DNA of 64,000 bases from Paragorgia papillata (taxonomy: Eukaryota; Cnidaria; Anthozoa; Scleralcyonacea; Coralliidae), in NCBI GenBank assembly GCA_035771165.1, contig JAWNZC010000285.1, positions 1,279,501-1,343,500 of the forward strand. Direction: 5' to 3'. The notes under the pieces are model-generated. The model was not told where the DNA came from and searched no databases. It saw nothing but the letters and a program-made list of their open reading frames with translations. Of this stretch, positions 21,957 through 34,017 are shown piece by piece. The stretch's first letter is position 1. Every line of letters starts with the position of its first letter. The position numbers and the translations under genes were made by a program.

Positions 21957-22610
21957 AACAATCCTGCAATGTCTGGCATAGGGCTTGAAACCACACCAAT
22001 AACTACAGTACCCGCACTAGCGAGCCTAACAAGGATACAGTAATGTAACTACGACCTTTGGAGGGTGTAGCTCCGTCGGAGAGGGTTTGCCCTAATAGCT
22101 GAGGAACAGTTTACAGGAACAGGCGATCCACCAAGACGGGTGCGGTCTTATAGGTAGAGCAGCTCCAGGCAAGCCTAAACTCCCAACTAACTTGTAGCAA
22201 TGTTGCCGAGAATTACTCTCTCCTAACAGAACTACTGTCACACATAAAGTGGAGAAGTAACTTACCAAATGATAATCAATGGTTCCGAAATTACCATACC
22301 GACCTGGACCTAAGAAAGCCACCAGGGGCCAACCAACAGAGAAAGGGCGAAAGCTGCATTTGAACAACCAACATCCAGGTGACCATCAATGACCGGAACC
22401 TGTACGCAAAGCCAGAAGCAAAGGCCCACGCCTGCAACATAGACAAGCAACAAACGGGCCCTTTCCAAAGCAGGTAGACAGGTACATAGCAAACAATGGC
22501 AAGCAACGAGCTGGACTTAAGAGCAGCTGAAGAGCCCAATAGACTTAAATTACACTACGCAAAAACCGAATAAGCCGGTACCGTAAAGCACAAGCTACAA
22601 CACATCACAG

Positions 22611-23110
22611 CACAATACAGCACACTACGGCACATTTTCTCGGAGTAGCCAAGAACACACCCTACAAACTAAGTTATCACCCAGAGTAGCCAGGGAACAG
22701 ACCAGATGTACTGGCGCGAAACACAAACTACCAACAGCTAAGCACAAACTACTACTAGTAATAACTACTACACAAAATGACAGCACACTACTGCACATTT
22801 TCTAGGAGTAGCCAAGAACACACCCTACATAAGTTATCACCCGGAGTAGCCAGGGAACAGACCAGGTGTACTGGCGCGAAACACACAAGCGCACCGCGAG
22901 GACCCGAGGACCCCCAACACGACTGTGCAACAGCGGGGGGCACAAATACAGACCCCCAACGTCATGTATGGCAAAGTTGCACAGTACGGACCCACACACA
23001 CTAGCAGCAGGCCAGAAGGCCACAGCTGAACTAGTATAGTAGACCCCCCACACGACTGTGCAACAGCAGGGGGCACAAATACAGACCCCCAACGTCATGT
23101 ATGGCAAAGT
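22611..23110. repeat. Stepwise tandem duplications inside E1
   Basis: A block containing GGAGTAGCCAAGAACACACC and GGGAACAGACCAG occurs at about 22635-22725 and again at 22804-22885. A second block containing CCCCCAACGTCATGTATGGC occurs at about 22950 and 23085. The two duplications lie next to each other. Confidence 0.8.
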
Positions 23111-23269
23111 TGCACAGTACGGACCCGCACAACGACATCGCCCAAACAGTTAAAGAGACCCCCACACAACAGGGCAATGGCAGGGGAGAACAAATACACT
23201 TCCCCAGAGACAGTACGGCAGCAGAAAGCACAAAACAGTCCCCACCGACTGTACGACAGCAGTAAAGCA

Positions 23270-23945
23270 TACCTACAGCCACCCGCAACTGTAGTATAGC
23301 AAAGTAGCACAAGGAGCTCCCCGCAACTGCAGCTGACAGCAACTTAGCACAACGCAGATACCCAGCAACAGTATGACCGCGAGGCCCCGTAGGACAAAGG
23401 CAGACACCCATGGTACAGGAGGACAAAGGCAGTCACCCAGGGTACCGTAGGACAAAGGGAGTCACCCAGGAAAGAGGAGGACAAACATGGCCTCTGCAAC
23501 TAAGGGATAGTATTAAATAGCCCCAACGCAAAGCGGAACCCCCCGCAACTGTAAGACAGCAAGGAGCACTAGCACAAATGCAGACCCCCCACCAGCAAGA
23601 AGAGTACAGCAAAGTAGCGCACAAGCAACCATGTAGCAACTGTACGACAGCAAGGTACATTAGCACAAATGCAATCCCCCCGCAACAATATGATAGCAAA
23701 GGTAGCAAACATGCGATCACCTAGCAAAGGCACGATAGCAAGGTACAAAGTACAAATGCAGTCCCCAGCAACAATATAAAAGTAAAGTAGCACACTGGCA
23801 ACCCCCAAGCAACTGTACGATAGCCAGGTACAATAGCCTAAATGCAGTCTCCCAGCAACAATATGATGGCAAAGTAGCATACAAGCAACCACCCAGCATC
23901 TGTATGATTGCAAAGTAGTGCAAATGCAGTACCCGGGGAACACAA
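23270..23945. repeat. Degenerate ~45-50 bp VNTR inside E1
   Basis: About a dozen diverged units with the order CCCGCAACTGTACGACAGCA, then AGGTACATTAGCACAAATGC, then AG and a C run. Units differ in length and sequence, so the array is old or was assembled by slippage. Confidence 0.75.
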
Positions 23946-24256
23946 ATACCATCCCCGCAACGATTGCAGGCACAAGGGTCACCAGCAGCAACACAAATCC
24001 TACTTGCACGACTGAGCGAGCTCAAGCCAAGGACTGGCAACGGCTCAACCACCTGGACGCCTTAACACGGGGTGGGTGGTAGCGAAGCGTCACGTACGGC
24101 AGTCAGTACACGAATGAGCTCTGAGCCACTACGCACATTAACTTAGCCAAGGGGTTCTACTGGGGGTATCAAATCCACTAGCCCCAAGGGACCTGTGGAA
24201 CAACAACATATACACATCGCATGATGTTAATTATTTTTATTTCATAAATCCATTTA

Positions 24257-27200
24257 ACAATCCTGCAATGTCTGGCATAGGGCTTGAAACCACACCAATA
24301 ACAAAAGTACCCGCACTAGCGAGCCTAACAAGGATACAGTAATGTAACTACGACCTTTGGAGGGTGTAGCTCCGTCGGAGAGGGTTTGCCCTAATAGCTC
24401 AGGAACAGTTTACAGGAACAGGCGATCCACCAAGACGGGTGCGGTCTTATAGGTAGAGCAGCTCCAGGCAAGCCTAAACTCCCAACTAACTTGTAGCAAT
24501 GTTGCCGAGAATTACCCTCTCCAACGACACACTCCAGCTATGCTGGAGAAGGGATTCGAGGCACGAACCCTGCCCAATGGCGTTTCTACCACCCAATAAC
24601 CTCGTGGTGAAACTGCAACACATGGAGAACTGCGAATGTAACGACGAGAGGCACTGTGGGACCAAGAGAGTCTTATCTGGGAAGCCCGCTACAGCATGGG
24701 TCAGATACAGCCGGCACCGCGACAAATATATGAGCAACGACACATGAGATGCAGCAGGAGAAAAAAAAAAGGGGGGGACACGACGTGGCACGGGCCAAGA
24801 GCTCGTTGAACACTTAGAACACATACAAGCAGCCCGAATGGCAAAGCACACAAGCACTAGCAATCCTAACCTATAAGCCACCCCCACAGGCATGGTAACT
24901 TAACCTACACCCAGGTAGAGTGACAATGGTAACCAATAACTCGGTACGTGCCTCAGCAGTAGCGTGCAACCTAAGAGACGATCAGCGGCAAACCGCAGAT
25001 GCAGAAGCTATGGACCCCCAAAGCGCATCAACATCGCAAGCGTAAGACCCATCATACACAGCGGCAGGTGGACCCAACAAAGCAGCACGACCAACAATGT
25101 AACACCTCAAGAGCCACCTCTAGCAAAAAGTGGAAGTAACTCTTAAGCTAAAACCCGGCGCGCGCCGCAATCAAGGTAACCTAAGACATGACACGCGCAG
25201 CAGCTCTAGGAACCACAGGTTCGTCACATGCACAACTACAGTAACCGAAGACAAGTGAGCGGAGCAACTATTGTAAAGACCGACACGGCGGGTGTGGTAG
25301 TAGTACCACAACCAATGTGAAAGACCGCTGTCGTGGTAACCTGAGGTACGCACAGCAGCAAGTGTGGCTTCAGAAAAACAAACAGCAGCAATGGACCCAG
25401 TGGTGGTGGGGTAAGTGAACCCACCTAAAACAGCAAGTGCAGCGGGATAACCTAAGACAAATCTGGTGCAGCAGCAAAACATACTATCTGGAACCACCAG
25501 GAACGGTGGCAAGCAGGGACTGAGACTGGCGAGGCGCAAGACTTGGCAACAAGAAACAGGGGGGGGGGCAATGGAAGCACCAGAAACACATCCGGTGTGG
25601 CAGCCAATTAACCCACAAGACATAACCCATAAGACATAACCGTGTATGATCTTTGATCTGGCCATGAAGAAAGGCTGGTAGTAAACCCCGCAGCAGTACA
25701 GCATCTAGACAAAACCAATTACGATCCGCCAAATTCCAGACCCTGTAGGAACCATGCAACAGTTAGCAGGCTGAAAGACGAAATGGGTGAGCCCAGTGTA
25801 ACACCCACTGTGGGACAGGGGCTAGCATGGCCCAACATCTCAACTCGCAGCCCAAGAGTGAGGGAAGGCCTACAACACGTGCGGGCTCATAATGCGGATA
25901 GGCCCAGAACAGGAGGGGAGAATTAGCAACTTCCCAGCATGACACCCCGACCCAGGACGCGTAGCCCACGAAAGCAGATAATAGCACAACAGCACAATCC
26001 TAGCACACAAGGCCGACGCCACAAGCAAGCAATCCCCAAGGCAAATAGACAAAAGGCGCCTGAATGGCCCAAAAAACAGCCTGAAAGCAAGGCCATAACA
26101 AGGCCTTCTTGCAGAAAGCGCTAGTATGCAGGTAGTATAGTAGGCAGGCAATCGGGCACTCTACAATATCAAGTCGAGCAGCAAAACGAGCCAGAAACAG
26201 AGCTGCCCTAAAGTGACGAGCAAACAATACAGAGTTTAATATAAAAGGTAACACAAAATTACAAAGACCGCGGTGTTGAGGAGATTAACATTGAAATAAG
26301 CAACCAGTGAGAAAAGCAACGTCGAAGAAAAAACAAATGCACTTGGACGTCTGGTATAACGTGGTTATGATCCCTGTCACACCCATAAGGAGGTCACTTG
26401 GCAGCATTGTTTAGGAACAAAGGACAGATATTCCAGTGGGATTTGCAGTCGGACGATGTCAAGCCCATAAAACAAAACAAAACATAACAGATAATTAGCC
26501 AAACAAATTTTGCACATAACATCACCGACCTATAATTCTTTGTTGCTGTGAGCTAAAGCAGTAAACCGCACAAAAGACAGCACAGAAAATATGGCCTTCT
26601 GTATAAAGCCAACTGTATTAACTCATACGAACATATACTAGACAAGTTAGACACGGTATCGAAAAGACAACATAATAAAGCATGCAGAGTACGATAACGC
26701 TAAGGAAGCCCTATAAAGGATTTACCAACTAATAGTACAGCAAATTGCCAGCGAAGAATAACTAGCCCCAGTGCGGACGGCAGTATAGAACAGGCCAGGC
26801 AATATTTAGATAAAATCGAACGACTCGACTCACCTGGTAATTTATCCCAAATTAGGGCGTCCAACGACTTGACAACACGTATGGCCTTTCGAACTTGTAC
26901 GCCAGAGCGGAACAGTACTGAGATCTGAACAGCTAGCATATGCTACGAGCCGGTCAAACCTACAAACGCTTAGCTCAGAAACACAAGCTGATTGAACTGC
27001 GCCGAGGACCAGAATAAACAGTCTCCTTCGAGAAGGCTATAGCTCAAAACGCAACGAACAAGCGGTAGGGGAAGTGCAAACAACACCACGGACCAAGTAG
27101 CGGTCTGTGAACAACAAAATTCTCCGGTACTAACTGTGGAGAGAACGAACAACTGAACACGCCACGGAACTGAAGACAAGCAAGCTAGCGGCAAAACAGC

Positions 27201-27709
27201 AGCATATAAAAATTGCAGCAAATCGATTAGACGCGACAAAAACTGATAATTTAAGCACAAACGTGGCAATGAGCCACAGCTAAAAACGTCTGAAAGCTAA
27301 GCTACAGCTAGTGTACAAACCATACAACCGGCATAAACCGCTCGGAGTGAAGAGCCAGTTGAGCCAAAGTCTACGGCAGCATATCAAGCGACGAAGCACG
27401 ACCAGCAAAGGGCAAGAAAACCTTAGTTTCATGGCAGCGTTTCCCACTTATCTGCCAACAACGCTGTGGACGGGTAAATAGCTGACGGTAGTCTTGGACC
27501 GAACCCGAGAAATTCGAGAAACAGCTAGACAAGCAGCCTTTTGGTAGCGAAGCGTCACGTACGGCAGTCAGTACACGAATGAGCTCTGAGCCACTACGCA
27601 CATTAACTTAGCCAGGGGTTCTACTGGGGGTATCAAATCCACTAGCCCCAAGGGACCTGTGGAACAACAACATATACACATCGCATGATGTTAATTATTT
27701 TTATTTCAT
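24257..27709. mobile_element. E2: second long non-coding element, 3.45 kb, flanked by 11 bp direct repeats
   Basis: Carries the same 5' module (24257-24522) and 3' module (27542-27709) as E1 but a different ~3.0 kb interior, again T-poor on the plus strand. AAATCCATTTA flanks it at 24246-24256 and 27710-27720 and looks like a target-site duplication; its length suits target-primed reverse transcription. E2 sits directly after E1 in the same orientation. No coding sequence recognised. Confidence 0.75.
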
Positions 27710-27865
27710 AAATCCATTTATAGAGGAATTTGTAAATTCGAGAATCCAAAAAGACACAAAATTCCAAATACCTACTATAACGGAACAAAAGGTCTTTGAA
27801 TATCTGAAAAGTATTGACACAACAAAAGCAAAAAGCCTAGATGATATAACCCCGTACCACCTTAA
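27710..27865 (+). pseudogene. LINE segment 2 of 3: start of reverse transcriptase
   Basis: Reads FIEEFVNSRIQKDTKFQIPT, then TEQKVFEYLKSIDTTKAKSL, DDITPYHL up to the TTAA at 27862-27865. This is the beginning of the reverse-transcriptase domain and continues in frame at 32335 once the Kolobok insertion is removed. Confidence 0.85.
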
Positions 27866-28168
27866 AGGGGAACTCCACCCCGGCAACATGTTTGCGTTAT
27901 ATTAAACTTAGTATGGCAAAGAACTTACCTTCCAAGTTTGACTGTTCATATTTGAATAGTTCGCCAGAAATTTGCCATCGGAGTTCGCAAAATACAAACA
28001 CTTCCATCGCCATTTTGTGCAAGATCTGTAGGCTCAGAAAGGGAAAGCGGAAGTACCCATGAGGCTGCTGTGACGTCATTGCGTGAAAGCGAAAAGCTCT
28101 TAATACACAGTTTATAAGAAAGTCTGTAAGATCTGTTTTATTATACTGTTTCTTTTACAACAAACCTA

Positions 28169-28992
28169 ATGGCAGCGGAGAGTATTCAACCTTACGCATT
28201 TGAGCCAATAAAACCAATTGTTGAGGAAAGTGATTCAGAAGAAAACAGTGGCGAATCTGATGAAATGGAGAGCGACAACGACCAGGTACGGACTGGAAAT
28301 ATTTCGTGGTGCAAGTGCAAAGCTTGTAGGCCAATGGACACAGAAAGAGAAAGTCTATGTTGTCAAGAGATGGCAGAACTTAATCAGAAACTTGATGGTA
28401 AGGGAGTGTGATAAAATTTGCGCCCCATATGGTAAAAAAAACTCGTTTATATGTTTTTGTTGTTTTATGTATTTTTTCAGAGGCAAGTGCTATCTGCATC
28501 ACGAATGTCCCATCATTCGACGTTGTGTGTAAACATCCCGATGTTTTACGAACTGCATTGGTTTGTATGCACGACGTTAGAAGCGATGCTTTACCGGAGC
28601 CTTTAGAAAACAGGTATTTATATGACATTAGCATGTTTATAATAACTTTCATTTACATGTAATATTATATGGAATAATATAACTAAATTGCACTTTGATA
28701 AATGTTCATATAAGATCTATTTAAACTTATATAATCTTAACTTACTTTTGTTTTATTTTTTAAGTTGTTGTCGATGTTTACATTGTTATATTTGTTCTGT
28801 GTAAAATTTAGAATTCTCCGATTGGCAGCATATCGGCAGTTCACTTAGTGGATACATACACGACTGGGGAAGGCTGTAAGGAAAGTTATTCCATCTTGTT
28901 CTGTGTGGTCGATTAGAGATGCATATCCTGAAGAAAATAACGGCTACACTGGCTTTCGAGACCCAGATGACGACGAATATTTTCCAGTGTAA
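28169..28992 (+). pseudogene. P2X7-ballast-like (P2RX7 C-terminal domain) gene, three exons, one nonsense codon
   Basis: Exon 1 (28169-28397) encodes an acidic N-terminus and ISWCKCKACRPMDTERESLC followed by CQEM, the cysteine cluster typical of the intracellular ballast domain of P2X7. Intron 1 is GTAAGG...TTTTTTCAG; exon 2 (28481-28613) gives EASAICITNVPSFDVVCKHP and continues to LVCMHDV. Intron 2 follows and exon 3 (28812-28992) gives LRLAAYRQFT, a TAG at 28846-28848, then WIHTRLGKAVRKVIPSCSVW and SIRDAYPEENNGYTGFRDPD. Apart from that stop the gene looks whole. There is no channel part, so this is a stand-alone ballast-domain protein. Cysteine spacing suggests zinc binding. It is convergent with the transposase. 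Confidence 0.8.
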
Positions 28993-29210
28993 AGTAAAGA
29001 ATCGTTTGTGATGCTCGTTTTTTATTTAAATACTTGTATAATACATTTGTATTTGAATTTGAATCAACTCAGTGAGGTGTTATAGTTTCTCTATTAAACG
29101 TTTCTCTAAGTTAGAATTTAAATTTATATATACAATATTCACATATCAACAGGTCAATAACATTCTACTTGCCAAATCTCGACTTGTGCCTGGCAATAAT
29201 AGTGTTTTTC

Positions 29211-32015
29211 TCAGGTCTTGGCATTGGAGCGATATTTTTCGGAATTTTGTCTGGTACTGTGATACCCGTGACTTTCCTGTCCTCCAACTTCAACATACAA
29301 CATGTCAAAAACATACTTGTATGATTTTTTCTTCTTCATAGGTTTTGCCACCCAGTTCTTGCGCCCTTTGGGAAACACCACCTTGTAACGTTCCTGTCCA
29401 CCGTGGCCATCTTTGTTGGATGTTACTGCCTGAGATCGATCAAGGTTAAAATTATGATCCATCGCTGCAAGTTGTGTTCTAGCAACCATTCCTCTGTATG
29501 GGAAATGCTGGCGCTTTGGAAGGTACTTCAGCATCAATGAATGGAAGACCTCTAATTCGCCAGTGTGGTGAAACTCTGTCATCTTTTGTAGATCCTTCAG
29601 GAACCTTTTATTGAAGACAACTTCTAGTAATACCTGGTGGCTAGGTGAGCCTGCCTTGATCCAGTCAGTGCTTTTCACTTCCTGCCTTGTGAGTCGGTGA
29701 TGGACACATTTCTTGAATTTCTTGCAACCACCCCAAGAATGCTTATTTGTCACGTGGTGTATTATTGATGTCCACTTTTCTATGAGAACAGTGGCGTCAC
29801 CTCCACAGTTTGCTGCACTCCACCACAAGTGATTGGAAATGGACTGAATCCAGTGGTTAAGATCTTCACATCCTTTAGTCTTTGCTTTCTTTGTAAGCTT
29901 CTTGACCACCCATTTTGCCAAGTGCCATGTATCATATTGGTGTTTTATTTTTGGATAGAGCTTCCTCATGTTGGAAGTAACTGTGGTGTGCTGGTCTGTT
30001 GCCAAGCATCGAATTTTGACCTTTTCACTGATCAAAGCGTTGAGGCATCTGTTGCAACCTTCTGGCTCCATAGCATTTGATGATGTTACCTCATTTACTT
30101 GGACTACCTGAGTATCAAGGATTCGTCCAGACGACTCTTCCATCATGCTATATGTTCCATACTTGGCATTGTGTCCTGGGCTATCTGCTCGACCATCTCC
30201 ACAAAGATCAATAGGACCAGATTTCTTCGCTTCATCAATGGCACTTTTCCGGTGAATTTTCTCCATGCATTATTTATAATTGGCCATAAGTATAGTTTCT
30301 GAATGTCATAAAATTTTGTTTCAGAAAGCAATGACATGCAAAACTGCTAATGTTGGAGTATGTGTTTCCACTGAAAAGAATTGCTGCAGATAGAATAAGG
30401 TTTCCTGCTGGCATTGCATTTATCAGTGGTTGTGAATCCCACTTTGAGCTGTGCCCATTGATGCATGAATACTTGACAGAAAGTAGGGAACCTACTTTCT
30501 GCTTTGTTGTACTTGTAATTGGTGCAGAACATTCTGGGCAAAGAGAAAATAATTTGTCAAGTTGACTCTCAAAAACCAAATACTTCTTAGTATTTATCAG
30601 CTCTTTTGCAACATCAATTTCATCTGAGGAATCTGAGTCTTCAGAAGTTGACATGCCACTTATAGTGAAGTCACTATCAGACTCTTCATCATTAATGTTT
30701 GTTGATGCTGGAGATTCTGGAAGCTCAGGGCATATAGCAGTGGGCATAAAGAGGGGATCTTCTGCTGGTTGATTCACTTGATCGGCAATTTGCTTTAGTC
30801 CCACAGAAACACTCAAACCATTGTCTGCTGGTATGTCCTCTGTTGTCATGTTCATTGATTCACTGCTGTACCCATCAAACTGAACAGCCTTGTCTGCAAG
30901 CACAGGTTGGTTAAATTTCAAAACATCTGTTTGAATCTCAACAGAAACAAGACATTTAACCCTGGTGTTACACTGTGTTCCTACGTTCAGTTTGAGTGGT
31001 ACTCTACAATTTTCTATGTTGTCTTCACAGGACAAGTCAGGTGGCTCAGACCTGGCTATCATAACATCCATATCTTTTTCTGGTTGTTGTATAAGTAGAA
31101 CTTGATGTGTGTTGGAAGTTGAAGTGAGTGTGTCTACTGTTTCTTGGATTTGGCTATTAGCTTCAACTGGGGTTTTCTCCTCTGGTTGAGTTGCTATATT
31201 TTCTTTGTTACACGTGAGAAGTTCTTCCAGCATCTAAACATACATAGATTAAAGGAGATTTTAGACAAAAAATTGAGATGATTTAAATGGAGATCATCAT
31301 ATTCAAAACATGCAACTATAATTTAATTGATGTACAATGACTATATCCTTGTTCATTAGAAATTAATTGAATTTTAAATTTCAAATTAGTATCTCAGTAT
31401 AAATATAATGTGGCGTGTCTTGTATTATGTTCGACGACGTACATTGTTTCAATTATATTTTAGAATCATCCTCAGAGAAACGTGATGTACTGAATTAAAT
31501 TGCTACTGGGCCAGAATGGACTTGCTTTTGATTAGGACCAAATTTTCCAGTCAGACCATCCCAGGCCTCAAACGGATCGTGTTCCATTTAACCGGAATGA
31601 CCGGTCTAACCGTGTAAATGGAAAGCCCCCTAAGACTTCCATTCCCCTGGCCTAAAGAAAACCAAACTTACTGTCTACTGACCTTGTATTTAGCTTGTTC
31701 CGCCAGTCTTACTTCACTATTTTTACGAGATTGCATCGGTGATCGCCGTGGAAATACAGTCGGTATTGCTCCGGTACGTAACCTACGCCGTTGTTTCTCG
31801 CCAGTAAGTTGTTCCATGAATGAAACCTCGAATGAATCTTCAGTAAAATGGTCTGAACAGACATACGAGTAAGCAACAGGACATGGATTGACACGAGGTA
31901 TTCTGTTTAGCCATATCTTTCGCGTTTTCTGATCTGATGGGATTCTGTGAAAACTTACACGACCACCACAGCGTTGACTACAATTTGTACATCCCGGAAC
32001 CATGCAATGAGGCAT
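29211..32015 (-). pseudogene. Kolobok transposase with N-terminal THAP domain, frameshifted
   Basis: Exon 1 encodes a full THAP zinc finger: MPHCMVPGCTN (C-x4-C), KIWLNRIPR, YVCSDHF (C-x2-H) and an AIPTVF box. The likely start is the ATG at 32015; an upstream in-frame ATG lies in the inverted repeat. An intron of about 449 bp (31682-31234, GTCAGT to GTTTAG) joins KYK to MLEELLTCNK in phase. The middle is acidic with CPECSAP and CINGHSSKWDS. Frameshifts near 30335 and 30250 break the region LSETKFYDIQKLYLWPIINN...IDEAKKSGPIDLCGDGRADS. The catalytic region follows: IRCLATDQHTTVTSNMRKLY, YDTWHLAKWV, and FHSLMLKYLPKR to the end. Two small shifts apart it is complete. Confidence 0.88.
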
Positions 32016-32334
32016 AACGTCGGAAACATGAATAGTTTTGAAATAAAATTGCAATGCGATTGAAACTATAATTATTTCGACTATTCGTATATTTCCCGCG
32101 AAACAATCTTCACGCAATGACGTCACAGCAGCCTCATGGGTACTTCCGTTGTCCCTTTCTGAGCCTACAGATCTTGCACAAAATGGCGATGGAAGTGTTT
32201 GTATTTTGCGAACTCCGATGGCAAATTTCTGGCGAACTATTCAAATATGAACAGTCAAACTTGGAAGGTAAGTTCTTTGCCATACTAAGTTTAATATAAC
32301 GCAAACATGTTGCCGGGGTGGAGTTCCCCTTTAA

Positions 32335-33867
32335 GCTAGCAGCTGAAGCAGTCACCCCTTCAATTACACACCTTTGCAATTTAAGCATAAAAACAGGACT
32401 TTTTCCCAACAAATGGAGGAAGGCCAAAGTAATACCAGGCCACAAAGGGGACCTAATAACATCTAGAGAAAATTTTAGACCACTGTCAATACTTTCTATA
32501 CTTTCAAAGATCGTAGAGAAACATGTCTTCTCCTCGTATTATCAATATCTAAATAGTCATAATCTGCTATCTGATTATCAGCATGGTTTTCGAAAAAACC
32601 ATTCATGTGAAACTATTCTTGCATTAATACATGAAAATCTAATCCGTAACATTGAAAAAGGAGAAATAAGTGCAATGATTTTACTTGATTTTTCGAAAGC
32701 ATTTGACATAGTTGATCATAAAATACTACTAAAGAAAATTTCTATGTACGGAATCACGGAATTAAGTTTACAATGGTTTCAAAGCTATGTTGAAAATCGG
32801 ATGCAACAAGTCAAATATAAAAATTCCCTGTCACAAACATTGAAAATTGAGAGTGGAGTTCCCCAAGGATCAATACTTGGACCTTTGCTATTCTTGATCT
32901 ATATTAATGATCTCCCTCTATCTTTAAAACAAACGTCACAATACTTGTTTGCTGACGATGTTACATTGTTAGCAAACTCTAGTAACACAAGTTACCTGAC
33001 TACAATTATAAACAATGAACTATTAGAAACCACAAATTGGGCAAACAATAACACAATGATATTAAATGGCAAAAAAACTAAATCAATGACAATATACTCC
33101 AAAAGAAAATACACTGATAATCCGAAAATGCAATATCAACTACAAAATAAAAATATAGAAGAAGTAAAGAGTGCAAACTAGCATTACTAGGTATTTACTT
33201 TGACTCACATTTACAATGGGAGCCACATGTTTCCTATATCCACAAAATAATATCAAGTCGATTATATTTATTGAAAAGAGTTAGAGATTATTTGCCGATT
33301 GAAGCACGAAAAACATATTATTCTGCATTAATCTATCCTCATTTATTATACTGCTCAACACTATGGGGCAATTGTTCAAATGAACTTTTGCATGACATAT
33401 TAAAACTTCAAAAGAGAGCAGCACGTATAATATATGGAGTATCTTATGATACATCATCAGTAAACCTATTTCAACAACTAAAATGGTTACCCATTTATAC
33501 CATTATCAAAATGAAAAAAATATTGTTTGTTTTTTGTGCACTAAAGAAAATGGCACCTATAGAGGTATCACTATTGTTCCAAAAGACTAATGGTGTAATT
33601 AATATTTCAACACGGTCTTCACAAACTGATATTAAAGTTGAAAAAGTAAAAACCGAAAAATCCAAATCTAAAATAACCTACAGCGGAGCTACTCTCTATA
33701 ATTCGCTTCCAATATACCTAAAAGAAATTGAAAATTATTCTTATGCCACATTCAAATATAAACTGAAAGAATTTTTTCTGACAATGGCTGATGAGGTTGA
33801 TCATCTAGAGGACCTTTCCTGCAACAACTGTAAACATGTTGTCCGATGTAATTGTAACTTGATGTAA
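32335..33867 (+). pseudogene. LINE segment 3 of 3: reverse transcriptase and C-terminus
   Basis: From the TTAA at 32331 the frame reads KLAAEAVTPSITHLCNLSIK, then FRPLSILSILSKIVEKHV, HGFRKNHSCETILALIHENL, MILLDFSKAFDIVDHKILLK, SGVPQGSILGPLLFLIYIND and YLFADDVTLLAN (FADD at about 32948-32959). A one-base shift near 33170 separates the palm from ALLGIYFDSHLQWEPHVSYI and the long C-terminal region with KLQKRAARIIYGVSY. It ends at 33867 in a Cys-rich tail CNNCKHVVRCNC. Motif order and the C-terminal half place it in the Jockey superfamily (CR1/L2-like). One frameshift only, so it is much younger than the LINE at 13-15 kb. Confidence 0.9.
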
Positions 33868-33986
33868 TTGCAACTTTTAAAAAAAACTGTAAATAGATTA
33901 GTTATTATTAGTTGTATATATTTTTGTGAGGGCCATCGTTGATAATACCCATGTTGGTAAGGATGTCACCCTTCTTTATTCAAATG

Positions 33987-34017
<31 letters not shown>
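33868..34017 (+). repeat. LINE 3' untranslated region ending in (TAA)n
   Basis: Follows the LINE stop codon and ends with about ten ATA/TAA triplets (33988-34017), a microsatellite tail typical of CR1/L2-type 3' ends. This marks the right edge of the LINE. Confidence 0.75.

Larger units (their letters stand above)
21957..24245. mobile_element. E1: long non-coding element with conserved ends and repeat-filled interior
   Basis: Shares a ~267 bp 5' module (21957-22223, starting ACAATCCTGCAATGTCTGGC) and a ~169 bp 3' module (24077-24245, ending TTAATTATTTTTATTTCAT) with E2, each nearly identical between the two. The 1.85 kb interior differs from E2. It is strikingly poor in T on the plus strand and made of stepwise duplications and a ~45-50 bp repeat containing GCAACTGTACGACAGCAAG and AGCACAAATGCAG. 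It interrupts the LINE. No protein is recognisable; the long minus-strand frames reflect the skewed base composition. Confidence 0.75.
27866..32330. mobile_element. Kolobok DNA transposon, 4.47 kb, TTAA duplication, two convergent genes
   Basis: Terminal inverted repeats of about 215 bp start AGGGGAACTCCACCCCGGCA on both sides and are flanked by TTAA (27862-27865 and 32331-32334), the target duplication of Kolobok. Removing the element and one TTAA rejoins the LINE frame exactly (...PYHL-KLAAEAV...). Inside, a THAP-domain transposase runs leftward and a P2X7-ballast-like gene runs rightward. Both genes start within or next to the inverted repeats, so the repeats probably also act as promoters. 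Confidence 0.93.

Noticed and set aside
22777..23004. Plus-strand ORF in E1
   Set aside because: Crosses the internal duplications and has no motif; low-complexity composition.
22310..24052. Several overlapping minus-strand ORFs rich in Cys, Leu and Val inside E1
   Set aside because: The plus strand is T-poor, which removes minus-strand stop codons. Several frames stay open at once, overlap each other and follow the tandem repeats. No domain is recognisable.
25171..26254. Overlapping minus-strand ORFs inside E2
   Set aside because: Same base-composition artefact as in E1; mutually overlapping frames without motifs.
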